From positions 1-64,000 of the forward strand of contig JABMNI010000071.1 of NCBI GenBank assembly GCA_013204605.1: 64,000 nt of DNA, in the 5' to 3' direction. Shown here in pieces: positions 45,133 through 53,702 of the stretch. A model generated the notes under the pieces. The model saw only the letters and a list, made by a program, of their open reading frames with translations, did no database searches and was not told the DNA's origin. Positions within the stretch are counted from its first letter, which is position 1, and every line of letters begins with the position of its first letter. The position numbers and the translations under genes are program-made. Origin of the DNA: Ignavibacteria bacterium. GTDB lineage: Bacteria > Bacteroidota > Ignavibacteria > Kapaibacteriales > Kapaibacteriaceae.

Positions 45133-45272
45133 ACTTCAGGTTTTTTACAACCATCAGCAACGGAATTTAACTGAAAATTGACGGAACGATATTAATTCAC
45201 GCGATTTACGTTGCATTCACCTTCAATTGCCTCTTTTTCGGTGCTCTTGTTTTTAGACAAATTTCCGATAGT

Positions 45273-45776
45273 ATGAAGCTTCGGGAGTACGCTCTTGGCG
45301 AAGATCGAATTTTACTTTTCGACCCCCGTGCACTGGCCGTGGTTGCCTGCGTAATGGTCGTTGCCGTTATATCGTGCATGCTCTTTTTGCAAATTGACAA
45401 ACCTGCAGTGTTCCACTACGCATTCCCTTTAGTTATTGCTTCGCAGGCCGTTCAAATGGGCTTGAGGGTTATGTTTCAACGAACTCGCATAAAGACAGAT
45501 GCCGTGATGGTTAGATCGGTCCTTTCCGAGCGCGTCTACATAGCCCCCTACAAGAATTTAGTGGCTGTTGTGATTGGCGATCAAAATTTATGGTTGAGAG
45601 TTTCGCTGTTACTCCCCTCGGAGGAAATTACGTTTCGTATTTTTCGGTCTTCTAAGAAAAATCTCATTCATATTCTCGAAGCTTCATGTTCGGTGCCAGT
45701 GATGATTTCAAAGCAAAATCAACCAAATGAGGGCTCGCGTAAAACGGATAAAAAAATAGATGAAAAAAACGATTAG
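45273..45776 (+). CDS. Small membrane protein, possibly bacterial PH-like
   Basis: A 167-aa protein with two adjacent transmembrane helices (about residues 20-40 and 47-63) after a short N-terminus (MKLREYALGEDRILLFDPRA). A soluble beta-rich part follows (VYIAPYKNLVAVVIGDQNLWLRVSLLLPSEEITFRIF), which resembles the membrane-linked PH-like YdbS/YdbT style, but I cannot place it in a family. The tail is Lys/Asp-rich. Its last 17 bases overlap the start of the AtuA-family gene. Confidence 0.55.
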   Translation: MKLREYALGEDRILLFDPRALAVVACVMVVAVISCMLFLQIDKPAVFHYAFPLVIASQAVQMGLRVMFQRTRIKTDAVMVRSVLSERVYIAPYKNLVAVVIGDQNLWLRVSLLLPSEEITFRIFRSSKKNLIHILEASCSVPVMISKQNQPNEGSRKTDKKIDEKND

Positions 45777-47118
45777 AATTGCATCAGGTCAAGGATTTTG
45801 GGGTGATTTACAGAGTGCGCCGCTTCAGCAGGTTTCTAGGGGACCCATAGATTACTTAATGATGGATTACTTAGCTGAAGTAACCATGTCTATCATGCAA
45901 AAGCAACGTATGAAAAATCCGAATTTAGGCTACGCCAAGGATCTCATTGAAGTTTGTGAAGAAATTCTGCCGTATTTAGTTGAGCGAGGCATTAAACTTA
46001 TTACGAACGGCGGAGGAGTTAATCCCTTGGCGGCGCGCGATAAAATTTTTGAAGTTGCTAACAAACTTGGAATAAAGGGTCTAAAGGTTGGAGTGGTGCT
46101 TGGCGATGATATTCTGCCGGACATCGACGAATTGATTAAAGCAGGCCACCCGCTGAAGCATATGGAGACCGGAGAAGGAATTGAGGATGTGCGAGAACGA
46201 TTGTTGAGTGCTAACGTATACACGGGTGCTTGGCCAATTGTAGAGGCACTACGGCAAGGGGCTCAGATAATCGTAACCGGGCGGACAACCGATACGGGTT
46301 TAACGCTGGCTCCTATGATTCATGAGTTTGGTTGGAAAGAAGATGATTGGAACCTAATGTCAGCAGGCACAGTGGCTGGGCATATCAACGAATGTGGTGC
46401 CCAAGCGTCGGGCGGTAACTTTTTGGGGGATTGGCGTTCGCTGCCCAACATGCACGACGTGGGATTCCCAATTATTGAAGCAAGTTCCGATGGAACGTTT
46501 GTGGTAACAAAACATGAAGGAACGGGTGGCCTTGTTTCGCGGGAGACCGTAAGCGAACAGCTGTTGTATGAAATTGGCGATCCTCAGGAATATATTACGC
46601 CGGATTGTGTGGCAGACTTTACGTCTATTCAGCTGGAGGACTTCGGACCCAACCGCGTACGAGTGTTTGGTATTACGGGTCGGCCCAATACACCGTTTTT
46701 CAAGGTCAGCGCCAGTTACTTAGATGGTTTTGTCTCTTTTGGCGCTTTAACGTACTCAGCTCCTGATGCGTACGAAAAAGCTAAGGCAGCCGATGCGATA
46801 CTGCGGGCAAGACTGGAAGCGCTAGGCTTGACGTTTGATGAAATTCGAACAGAATTTGTTGGAATGAATGCTTGCCATGGTCCGCTTGCAGCACCGATCG
46901 AGCCGAACGAAGTCACCATGCGAATTGGCGTTCGCGATAAAAACAGAGCAAACATTGAGCGTTTCGGTAAAGAAATCGCACCATTGATTTTAACCGGTCC
47001 TCCAAGTGCTACGGGGTTTTCGGGTGGCAGACCCAAGCCTAGTGATGTTGTGGCCTATTTTCCAGCCCTGCTTGACAAACGGGTGGTAAAAATGCGCGTG
47101 GAGGTAAGTGAAAACTAA
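45760..47118 (+). CDS. AtuA-family protein (DUF1446)
   Basis: A 452-aa protein matching the acyclic terpene utilisation AtuA/DUF1446 pattern: IRIASGQGFWGDLQSAPLQQV at the start, 'GPIDYLMMDYLAEVTMSIM', LITNGGGVNPLAARD, VTGRTTDTGLTLAPM and 'AGTVAGHINECGAQASGG'. AtuA is required for citronellol/geraniol breakdown in Pseudomonas, but its biochemical activity is not known, and no acyl-CoA carboxylase or terpene genes are nearby here. It overlaps genes on both sides. Confidence 0.85.
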   Translation: MKKTIRIASGQGFWGDLQSAPLQQVSRGPIDYLMMDYLAEVTMSIMQKQRMKNPNLGYAKDLIEVCEEILPYLVERGIKLITNGGGVNPLAARDKIFEVANKLGIKGLKVGVVLGDDILPDIDELIKAGHPLKHMETGEGIEDVRERLLSANVYTGAWPIVEALRQGAQIIVTGRTTDTGLTLAPMIHEFGWKEDDWNLMSAGTVAGHINECGAQASGGNFLGDWRSLPNMHDVGFPIIEASSDGTFVVTKHEGTGGLVSRETVSEQLLYEIGDPQEYITPDCVADFTSIQLEDFGPNRVRVFGITGRPNTPFFKVSASYLDGFVSFGALTYSAPDAYEKAKAADAILRARLEALGLTFDEIRTEFVGMNACHGPLAAPIEPNEVTMRIGVRDKNRANIERFGKEIAPLILTGPPSATGFSGGRPKPSDVVAYFPALLDKRVVKMRVEVSEN

Positions 47119-48253
47119 TTTGTGGTTCATCACATTCTGTTTGTTATCTGCTCAGATACCAATGTTGTGCCTTGAAAATTTGACCACCTATAATGGTGTC
47201 TCAGTTTTTGAAAATGTAACTGTTGGTGACAATTTGAACACTCGTAACAATACTACCGCAAGTGATTATGTAACGGCTGGCGAACAAGTGTGGGCCGGTG
47301 AACACAATGCTTGGGAAGATCTGGCACCTGACACTGTCGAAACAGACACCTCTCGCATAGCTCAGGGCGATTTTATGTATGCCGACAACCCAAGGTATAC
47401 CTTCCTCGGAAAAACTCCTTACAGGGAGTCTGAGTTCCAATTGGCACCCACTATAGCCTTAACCGCGGCTTATGCCACGGTGGTGATTGCACTGCATATC
47501 AATCAATCGAACGCATGGTGGAAAGATCCGGCAGGTGGTTGGAGCATAAAGGAAGACTTGCAATATGCTAGGGGGCTTGACAAGTTCGGTCACATTTTCA
47601 GTAGTTACTTTGCATCTTCCATCAGTAGTGATGTTCTTTTTGACTGTGGCGTTGAAAGAAAAACGGCCGTCATGATAGGTACTGGGATGGGAATTGCGTA
47701 CACGTTATATGTTGAAATGGAAGATGGCTTTGCTGCCAATTGGGGGTTCTCTCCCAGCGATGCTGTTGCCAACTTTGCCGGTGCGTATTTCTATTTAGCT
47801 CAACAACACATTCCATTCCTGCAGAATTTTTCTCCAAGATGGGGCTACGTCCCAGTGCAGTGGGTGGGCGGTAATGACATAAATGAAAGACCCAAAACTT
47901 TTATTGATGACTATAATAGTACAACGTTTTGGTTGGCATGCAACGTAAACAATATTCTTCCAACATCTATGGATAATTACTGGCCTGATTGGCTGCAAAT
48001 ATCCCTTGGGTATGGAATTTCAAATTATGCTGTGAATGATGCGGCGGGAATCCCGTTGCAAGTAAAAAGGAAATTCTTAATCGGATTGGATTACGATTGG
48101 GTAAAAATTATTCCTGAGTCGTCCATTGGTTTATTGAACTATTTGAGGCAAAGTTTAAACCTACTAAGATTGCCTGGACCAACACTTGAATTTGGTGATA
48201 ATGGGGTGAAATTTGGGATCTTTTATCCTTTTGCAATAGTTGTGCGAATGTAA
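47108..48253 (+). CDS. DUF2279 exported protein (YfiM-like)
   Basis: A 381-aa protein starting at GTG within the end of the AtuA gene (11-nt overlap). A signal peptide (LWFITFCLLSAQIPMLC) is followed by a Thr/Asn-rich stretch with short VTxG/VxAGE repeats. The DUF2279 core comes next, with LDKFGHIFSSYFASSISSDV, MEDGFAANWGFSPSDAVANFAGA and several hydrophobic helices. It probably sits in the envelope. Function is unknown; conserved Asp/Lys/His positions suggest an enzyme, but I cannot say which. Confidence 0.75.
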   Translation: MKTNLWFITFCLLSAQIPMLCLENLTTYNGVSVFENVTVGDNLNTRNNTTASDYVTAGEQVWAGEHNAWEDLAPDTVETDTSRIAQGDFMYADNPRYTFLGKTPYRESEFQLAPTIALTAAYATVVIALHINQSNAWWKDPAGGWSIKEDLQYARGLDKFGHIFSSYFASSISSDVLFDCGVERKTAVMIGTGMGIAYTLYVEMEDGFAANWGFSPSDAVANFAGAYFYLAQQHIPFLQNFSPRWGYVPVQWVGGNDINERPKTFIDDYNSTTFWLACNVNNILPTSMDNYWPDWLQISLGYGISNYAVNDAAGIPLQVKRKFLIGLDYDWVKIIPESSIGLLNYLRQSLNLLRLPGPTLEFGDNGVKFGIFYPFAIVVRM

Positions 48254-48255
48254 GT

Positions 48256-49011
48256 ATGACTCCCAATTCAAAGCCAATCATAAGCCTTATCATACCTGTC
48301 CTTAACGAAGAAAAATTGCTCGAAGCCACACTTGGTTTTTACACGTCCGAATTGAAATCGGCGTTTGGAGTTGAGATTGTGGTGAGCGATGGTGGCAGTA
48401 CGGACGAATCGATGGGCATTGCTGAACGTTTAGCGGATGTAGTAGTAAGGCACAGCTCCGGTAAAAAACAAACCATTGCAGAAGGCAGAAATCTAGGCGC
48501 GGAACGAGCATCGGGGTCTGTTTTAGCGTTTATCAACGCAGATACATATCCATATAATCCACACGATTTTTTTACACAGATATCGAAGTTTGCGGAAAGA
48601 CAAGGCAAGTATTCAAAAGCTTCGGCCTTGGCTTGTCCGGTGCGATTTGCGCCGGATCAGCAGAAGTTCAAAGACGTTTTGTTCCATGGTTTTTACAACA
48701 ACTATGTTTGGCTTCTTAGCCTGTTCCGCATTGGAGCAGGGCGAGGGGAGTGTCAGATAGTTCGTACTGATGTATTTAAAGCCGTCGGCGGCTACCGTAG
48801 CAATCTAGCCGCCGGTGAAGACTTTGATCTGTTTGCGCGCATTGGTATGCGGGCACGCGTAAGATTTGCACGAGAACTTCTGGTGGTGGAGTCTCCAAGG
48901 CGGTTCAGGAAGTTTGGATATTTTCGTGTTGTACTTTGGTGGACCCTAAACGCTTTGAGCGTGATGTTTAGGGGGAAGTCCTCCTCTGACGAGTGGGAAC
49001 CAGTACGTTAG
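48256..49011 (+). CDS. Family 2 glycosyltransferase
   Basis: GT-A fold glycosyltransferase: IISLIIPVLNEEKLLEATL at the N-terminus, EIVVSDGGSTDES, EGRNLGAERASGSVLAFINADT with the metal-binding DxD-like NADT near residue 95, and a later GAGRGECQIVRTDVFKAVGGY acceptor loop. The 251-aa length has one weak hydrophobic segment near the end (VVLWWTLNALSVMF). It begins 2 bp after the DUF2279 gene. Donor and acceptor are unknown. Confidence 0.87.
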   Translation: MTPNSKPIISLIIPVLNEEKLLEATLGFYTSELKSAFGVEIVVSDGGSTDESMGIAERLADVVVRHSSGKKQTIAEGRNLGAERASGSVLAFINADTYPYNPHDFFTQISKFAERQGKYSKASALACPVRFAPDQQKFKDVLFHGFYNNYVWLLSLFRIGAGRGECQIVRTDVFKAVGGYRSNLAAGEDFDLFARIGMRARVRFARELLVVESPRRFRKFGYFRVVLWWTLNALSVMFRGKSSSDEWEPVR

Positions 49012-49036
49012 TTTAGCCCCCTTACCGAAAGAAAAA

Positions 49037-50029
49037 ATGGACTATAAATCATCGGGTGTTGATATCAGTGCCGGCGAGGCGTTGGTGGATGCAATTAAAC
49101 CGTTCGTGAAAAAAACTCGTACCGCCGGTGTTATGTCTGAAATAGGTCTGTTCGGGGGCTTCTTCGACGCACGATTCCCCGGTTATGAACATCCAATTCT
49201 TGTTGCTAGCACGGATGGTGTGGGCACCAAATTGAATGTTGCTATTATGGCTAATAAGCACTACACGGTGGGGCAGTGTCTGGTTAATCATTGCACCAAT
49301 GATATTCTAGCCTGTGGGGCCAAACCGTTATTCTTTCTAGACTATTACGCCACGGGCAAGCTAAATGTAAATTCTGCTGTGGATGTGGTAAAGGGGCTTG
49401 CCAAAGCGTGTGAAGAGAACGGTTGCGCGCTTCTTGGTGGTGAAACTGCCGAGATGCCATCGTTGTATGCCGAGGGAGATTACGACATTGCCGGAACGAT
49501 TGTAGGAGTGGTTGACAAACCAAATATTATTGACGGTAAGAAAATCGCTCACGGAGATGTGCTGATTGCGTTGCCTTCTACCGGACTTCACACCAATGGG
49601 TTTTCACTGGCGCGCGCGGCGTTGTTCCCGAAATACAAAATCGATCAGTACGTTGAAGAGCTTGGAACTACAATTGGAGAAGCTCTCTTAGCTGTGCACA
49701 AGTCCTATGCTATGCCGTTGCTCCCCATTATTGAACGTAGGATAATTTCCGGACTTTCTCATATCACAGGCGGCGGAATTGTAGGTAATACAAGTCGGAT
49801 TTTGCCAAAAGGATACAAGCTGAATATTGATTGGGAAGGTTGGGATATACCCGCAATTTTCAAGTTGATCCAATCTGCTGGGTCAATTCACCACGACGAA
49901 ATGAGACACGTTTTTAACCTAGGAATTGGAATGCTGGTAATTGCGAACGAGGAAAACGCTCAAACGATCATTAGTGAGCTGAGTTCTTTGAATCCGTTCG
50001 TAGTTGGGAATATTAAAAAGGCTTCGTAA
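49037..50029 (+). CDS. purM: Phosphoribosylformylglycinamidine cyclo-ligase
   Basis: ATP-dependent fifth step of purine synthesis, making AIR. The conserved start 'MDYKSSGVDISAGEALVDAIKP', GTDGVGTKL-like ASTDGVGTKLNVA, VNHCTNDILACGAKPLFFLDYYA, LGGETAEMP and ITGGGIVGN segments are all present. The 330-aa length is normal. An AAGAAAAA sequence precedes the ATG. An iterated AGCCCC word lies in the 25-bp gap before it. Confidence 0.96.
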   Translation: MDYKSSGVDISAGEALVDAIKPFVKKTRTAGVMSEIGLFGGFFDARFPGYEHPILVASTDGVGTKLNVAIMANKHYTVGQCLVNHCTNDILACGAKPLFFLDYYATGKLNVNSAVDVVKGLAKACEENGCALLGGETAEMPSLYAEGDYDIAGTIVGVVDKPNIIDGKKIAHGDVLIALPSTGLHTNGFSLARAALFPKYKIDQYVEELGTTIGEALLAVHKSYAMPLLPIIERRIISGLSHITGGGIVGNTSRILPKGYKLNIDWEGWDIPAIFKLIQSAGSIHHDEMRHVFNLGIGMLVIANEENAQTIISELSSLNPFVVGNIKKAS

Positions 50030-50033
50030 CCAA

Positions 50034-51062
50034 GTGAATTGGCGTATCAATATTGCATTGCTAGTTTCTGTCTTCGTTCTTCAATTTGTAGGAGCGAGCG
50101 CACAGTTGAGTTTTTCCTTCTCCGCCGATTCCTTAAATCTTGGTGATGTATTTCCGTGTTCTGCTGCCCGAGATTCATTTTGGGTGACAAATGCTGGAGT
50201 GTATATAATTCCCTCGCCGGCAGTCAGTAACGTTTCAGGATTTACTGTCACCGCAGATTCGCCGGCAAACATCGTGCCTGGAGAGCGACGAAAATTGTAC
50301 GTCGAATTCAACGGAAACATATCACGGCCGTTTTACCGCACGCCGTACATAATGACGATTAGGGTAAGCAATCAGACCGCTTCCGACACTATATGGTTAA
50401 TTGCGCGGAGGCTTCCGGGAAATTGTTGTGTGTTTGTTATTGATACAGTTAAAGGTGCAGCGGGCGAGCCGGCATCCATCGTAGTTCGCCAAGACAGAAC
50501 TTCCCCTGGTGTTAATATTACCGGAATTGAATTGGCGATGGAGTTGCTTTACAATCCTACAGTATTAGTGCCCCGCAGTTATCCTAGTCAAGTCACGATG
50601 AAAAATGTCGGTTCAGTTTCGTTTCGTGTACCACTGCTGAATTCCGATGGAATTCTTTTTGAAATGCCATGTACGATAACGTTGGGTAACGAAGACTCTA
50701 GCAGACTGGGTCCAAAGTGGTTTGGCGTTACCGATGGTAACGTAACTCATGAAACCTATTCTTCAAAGTGCATCGTGACCGGAGTCTGCCTAAAACCAAT
50801 TGCCCGCTTGTTCGATCCCACCAAGGCTCTGCAACGAGTTAGCGTTTCGGCAAACAGCCACAGCATCAACGTAAGGTTCACAGGCAATTCTTATAGTCCC
50901 TCTGTTGTGGCAATTTATTCGGTGACTGGCGGTAAGGTTGATGAAGCTGTTGTGAATTCACCCGGAAATTCCGCAGAGTACTCAACTCGCGATCTTCCTT
51001 CGGGATTGTACCTTGTAATGATAGATGGTTATTCCTCCGATCCCGTTGTAGTACTACCATGA
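50034..51062 (+). CDS. Small secreted protein with type IX-like sorting domain
   Basis: An exported protein of 342 aa if started at GTG 50034, which begins directly with a signal peptide (NWRINIALLVSVFVLQFVGASA). The track's TTG start lies inside purM. The N-terminal half has a HYDIN/ASPM-like 'LNLGDVFPCSAARDSF' beta domain, the middle a cohesin-like stretch (GAAGEPASIVVRQDRTSPGVNITGIELAMELLYNP). The end (VVAIYSVTGGKVDE...LPSGLYLVMI) is a sorting domain. Its stop overlaps the recQ start (ATGA). Confidence 0.75.
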   Translation: MNWRINIALLVSVFVLQFVGASAQLSFSFSADSLNLGDVFPCSAARDSFWVTNAGVYIIPSPAVSNVSGFTVTADSPANIVPGERRKLYVEFNGNISRPFYRTPYIMTIRVSNQTASDTIWLIARRLPGNCCVFVIDTVKGAAGEPASIVVRQDRTSPGVNITGIELAMELLYNPTVLVPRSYPSQVTMKNVGSVSFRVPLLNSDGILFEMPCTITLGNEDSSRLGPKWFGVTDGNVTHETYSSKCIVTGVCLKPIARLFDPTKALQRVSVSANSHSINVRFTGNSYSPSVVAIYSVTGGKVDEAVVNSPGNSAEYSTRDLPSGLYLVMIDGYSSDPVVVLP

Positions 51063-53701
51063 CGTCAGTCGAGTACGCCAAGAAACTTCTGAAAGAAAGA
51101 TTCAACTACGACGCTTTCCGTCCGGGGCAAGAAGAAATAATAGGTGCCATACTTGCCGGTAACAATGTTCTAGGGGTACTTCCAACCGGTGCCGGAAAAT
51201 CGGTTTGTTATCAAATTCCCGCATTAATTGTCGAGCACACCACACTTGTGGTTTCGCCACTTATAGCTTTAATGAAGGATCAGGCCGACGCATTAAACCA
51301 AAAAAATATTTCTGCTCGTGTATTGCATTCAGGAGTAAACTCTGGCGATTCCAATAACATTTTGTACGAAGCAAGTCGCGGGCAGATACGAGTGCTCTTT
51401 GTGGCTCCCGAACGACTCGAGAATAAATCATTTCGTCAAACATTACGCGACATACCAATTAGCCTTGTTGTTGTTGATGAAGCTCATTGCATCTCCGAAT
51501 GGGGACACGATTTCCGTCCCGCATATCAAAACATCTCTACAATTTTCGAACACATTCCACTAACTCCCATACTAGCACTCACGGCTACCGCTACACCCGA
51601 TGTTAGGACGGACATTCGGAAAAGGTTGCTCTTAGAGAAGTGTGTTGAAATTGTAAGGGGCTTCGACAGACCCAACCTAGCGTTTCAAGTAGTCAATACG
51701 TCCCACAAATCCGAATTTGTAGCCCGTTCTTATTACAATCAGGCTTCGGGTGCTGTGATTGTGTACTGCGGCTCACGTCGCAAGGTTGATACCATGTACG
51801 AGGAACTTAAAAAGCGAAAGTTGCCGGTGCTTGCGTATCACGCCGGCATGCCCTCAGATAAGCGAGCCAGTGTACAGGAAGAGTTTATTTCAGCAGCAAG
51901 CCCAATACTCATTGCTACAAATGCATTTGGTATGGGTATCGACAAATCGGATGTTCGCCATGTAATTCATGCCGACCTGACACTAACACTTGAAGCTTAT
52001 TACCAAGAAGCCGGCCGTGCTGGCAGAGACGGCCAGAAAGCTATCTGCACGTTATTGTTTGAAAAGCGTGATCAGCAGCTGATGAATTTCTTCATTGATT
52101 GTGCCAACCCGGATATTTCCAAAATCAACCAAGTATACTCCTACTTGTACGATCGGTTGCGTGTTGCCGTGGGCGGTGGTAGTCCCGAGCCGATACAAGC
52201 TGACGACGCTTCTATTGCCAGCGATCTCGACACACCGGTACAACTTGTGCGAACTTGCTTAACCCTACTCGCGAAGTACGGAATTCTCATTCAACAAAGT
52301 GAAAGGGGTTATGCACAAATTGAAATTCGAACTTCGCGTGAGCGAATGGCGGAGTATGAATCGAATTCCCCGTTAAGCAGACAGAAGTTAATTCAGTCGC
52401 TACTAAGGTCACTTTCTAACCAGGCGTATTCGCGTGCTGTGGATTTTTCTGTGCAATCGTTTTTAATGGAGAATGGTTTTTCCAACAAGGAATTTGCCGA
52501 CGCTATTGGAGCACTGCAGGTTGCAAGGTTAATCCGTTTCAAACCTCCGGCACTAGGGTCAAGTATAATTCTTTTAAAGAACCGAATGCAAAGCGTTGCG
52601 AGCCTATTGGATGTGGATTTATTGGTAGAGAAGCGGAAAAATTCCATTGAGAAATTACATGCTGTATTGCGCTACGTTGAAACAAATCAGTGCAAGCGAA
52701 ACTTCATTCTTGGATACTTCGCCGATCCAGAAATTCATGGAGACTGTGGCAGATGTTCGTCTTGCCTAGCTCGAAATTCAAAGCATGTAAAAGTGCATTC
52801 AGCAAGATCTAAACCTATAGTTGAAAGTCTGATTAATACCGCAGCCGAGCTGGGAGGCGCATACGGTAGAAATGTAATTGTGGATGTACTGATCGGTACA
52901 CCTTCGGCAAAGGTTGTTGCGAATAGTCTTGATCAGTGTTCAGCGTGGAGTAAGCATTCGTCCTCAAGCAGAAGTGAACTCCTGCGCGAACTCGATGGAG
53001 CTGTTTCGCGGAATGAACTTATCAAAACGTCCGACAGGTATCCTGTAATAAAAATCGGACCCAAGGGGAAAGATTTGATAGGCGTGCTACCAAGCCCCTT
53101 ACAGTTTAGAAAGAAATTTACTCGTGTGTCTGATGATGTAGAAATTAGGTTGCAACAACTGAGCGTATTGCGAAGAGAAATTGCGACGGAAGCCAGTGGC
53201 ACCGGATCGGCGGTGCTGACGGATCTTCAGTTGTTGCGCATTGCTAAGGATCATCCAAGTTCGCTGAGTGATTTGAAAGCCGGAATTCATGGAAGTGGGC
53301 TTACCCTAGCGCGATACGGAGAGAGAATTGTTCATGCCATTTCTTCGACGTCATCTATGGTTCAGGCCGACGCTCCAGTTGCTTCGATGGATACTGATAT
53401 TCGAAAGTTGATTGAATTGGTGCGTCCAAAGCGTACATTGGATGACGTGGCAAAACTTGCCGGTGTTACTAAGGCTACGGCGTCACAGCTACTGCAGCGA
53501 GCGTTAGAAGCCGGAGTTGAACTTGATATGGGCGCGATGGTCGACGAAATTCTTTTTTCAAATGTGTTAGAGTTTATGCGTTACAATAGATATGCGAAGC
53601 TGAGAAATGTTAGAGAGCATATCGATGCAGATGTTGAATTGCCAGAGTTACGATTGGCTGTGGCCTTTGTAAGACGTTTGTTAATGAATGAGGTGCAGTA
53701 A
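51059..53701 (+). CDS. recQ: ATP-dependent DNA helicase RecQ
   Basis: 3'-5' DNA helicase of repair and recombination. The helicase core carries TGAGKS (43-48), the DEAH box (140-143), LTATATPDVR and the QEAGRAGRDG motif VI. A zinc-binding subdomain with four Cys follows (QCKRNFILGYFADPEIHGDCGRCSSC), then an RQC winged helix and an HRDC-like region. At 880 aa it is clearly longer than E. coli RecQ (about 610). The extra ~150 C-terminal residues include a helical segment (RPKRTLDDVAKLAGVTKATASQLLQRAL) resembling a helix-turn-helix. Start ATG overlaps the previous stop. Confidence 0.94.
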   Translation: MTSVEYAKKLLKERFNYDAFRPGQEEIIGAILAGNNVLGVLPTGAGKSVCYQIPALIVEHTTLVVSPLIALMKDQADALNQKNISARVLHSGVNSGDSNNILYEASRGQIRVLFVAPERLENKSFRQTLRDIPISLVVVDEAHCISEWGHDFRPAYQNISTIFEHIPLTPILALTATATPDVRTDIRKRLLLEKCVEIVRGFDRPNLAFQVVNTSHKSEFVARSYYNQASGAVIVYCGSRRKVDTMYEELKKRKLPVLAYHAGMPSDKRASVQEEFISAASPILIATNAFGMGIDKSDVRHVIHADLTLTLEAYYQEAGRAGRDGQKAICTLLFEKRDQQLMNFFIDCANPDISKINQVYSYLYDRLRVAVGGGSPEPIQADDASIASDLDTPVQLVRTCLTLLAKYGILIQQSERGYAQIEIRTSRERMAEYESNSPLSRQKLIQSLLRSLSNQAYSRAVDFSVQSFLMENGFSNKEFADAIGALQVARLIRFKPPALGSSIILLKNRMQSVASLLDVDLLVEKRKNSIEKLHAVLRYVETNQCKRNFILGYFADPEIHGDCGRCSSCLARNSKHVKVHSARSKPIVESLINTAAELGGAYGRNVIVDVLIGTPSAKVVANSLDQCSAWSKHSSSSRSELLRELDGAVSRNELIKTSDRYPVIKIGPKGKDLIGVLPSPLQFRKKFTRVSDDVEIRLQQLSVLRREIATEASGTGSAVLTDLQLLRIAKDHPSSLSDLKAGIHGSGLTLARYGERIVHAISSTSSMVQADAPVASMDTDIRKLIELVRPKRTLDDVAKLAGVTKATASQLLQRALEAGVELDMGAMVDEILFSNVLEFMRYNRYAKLRNVREHIDADVELPELRLAVAFVRRLLMNEVQ

Positions 53702-53702
53702 A

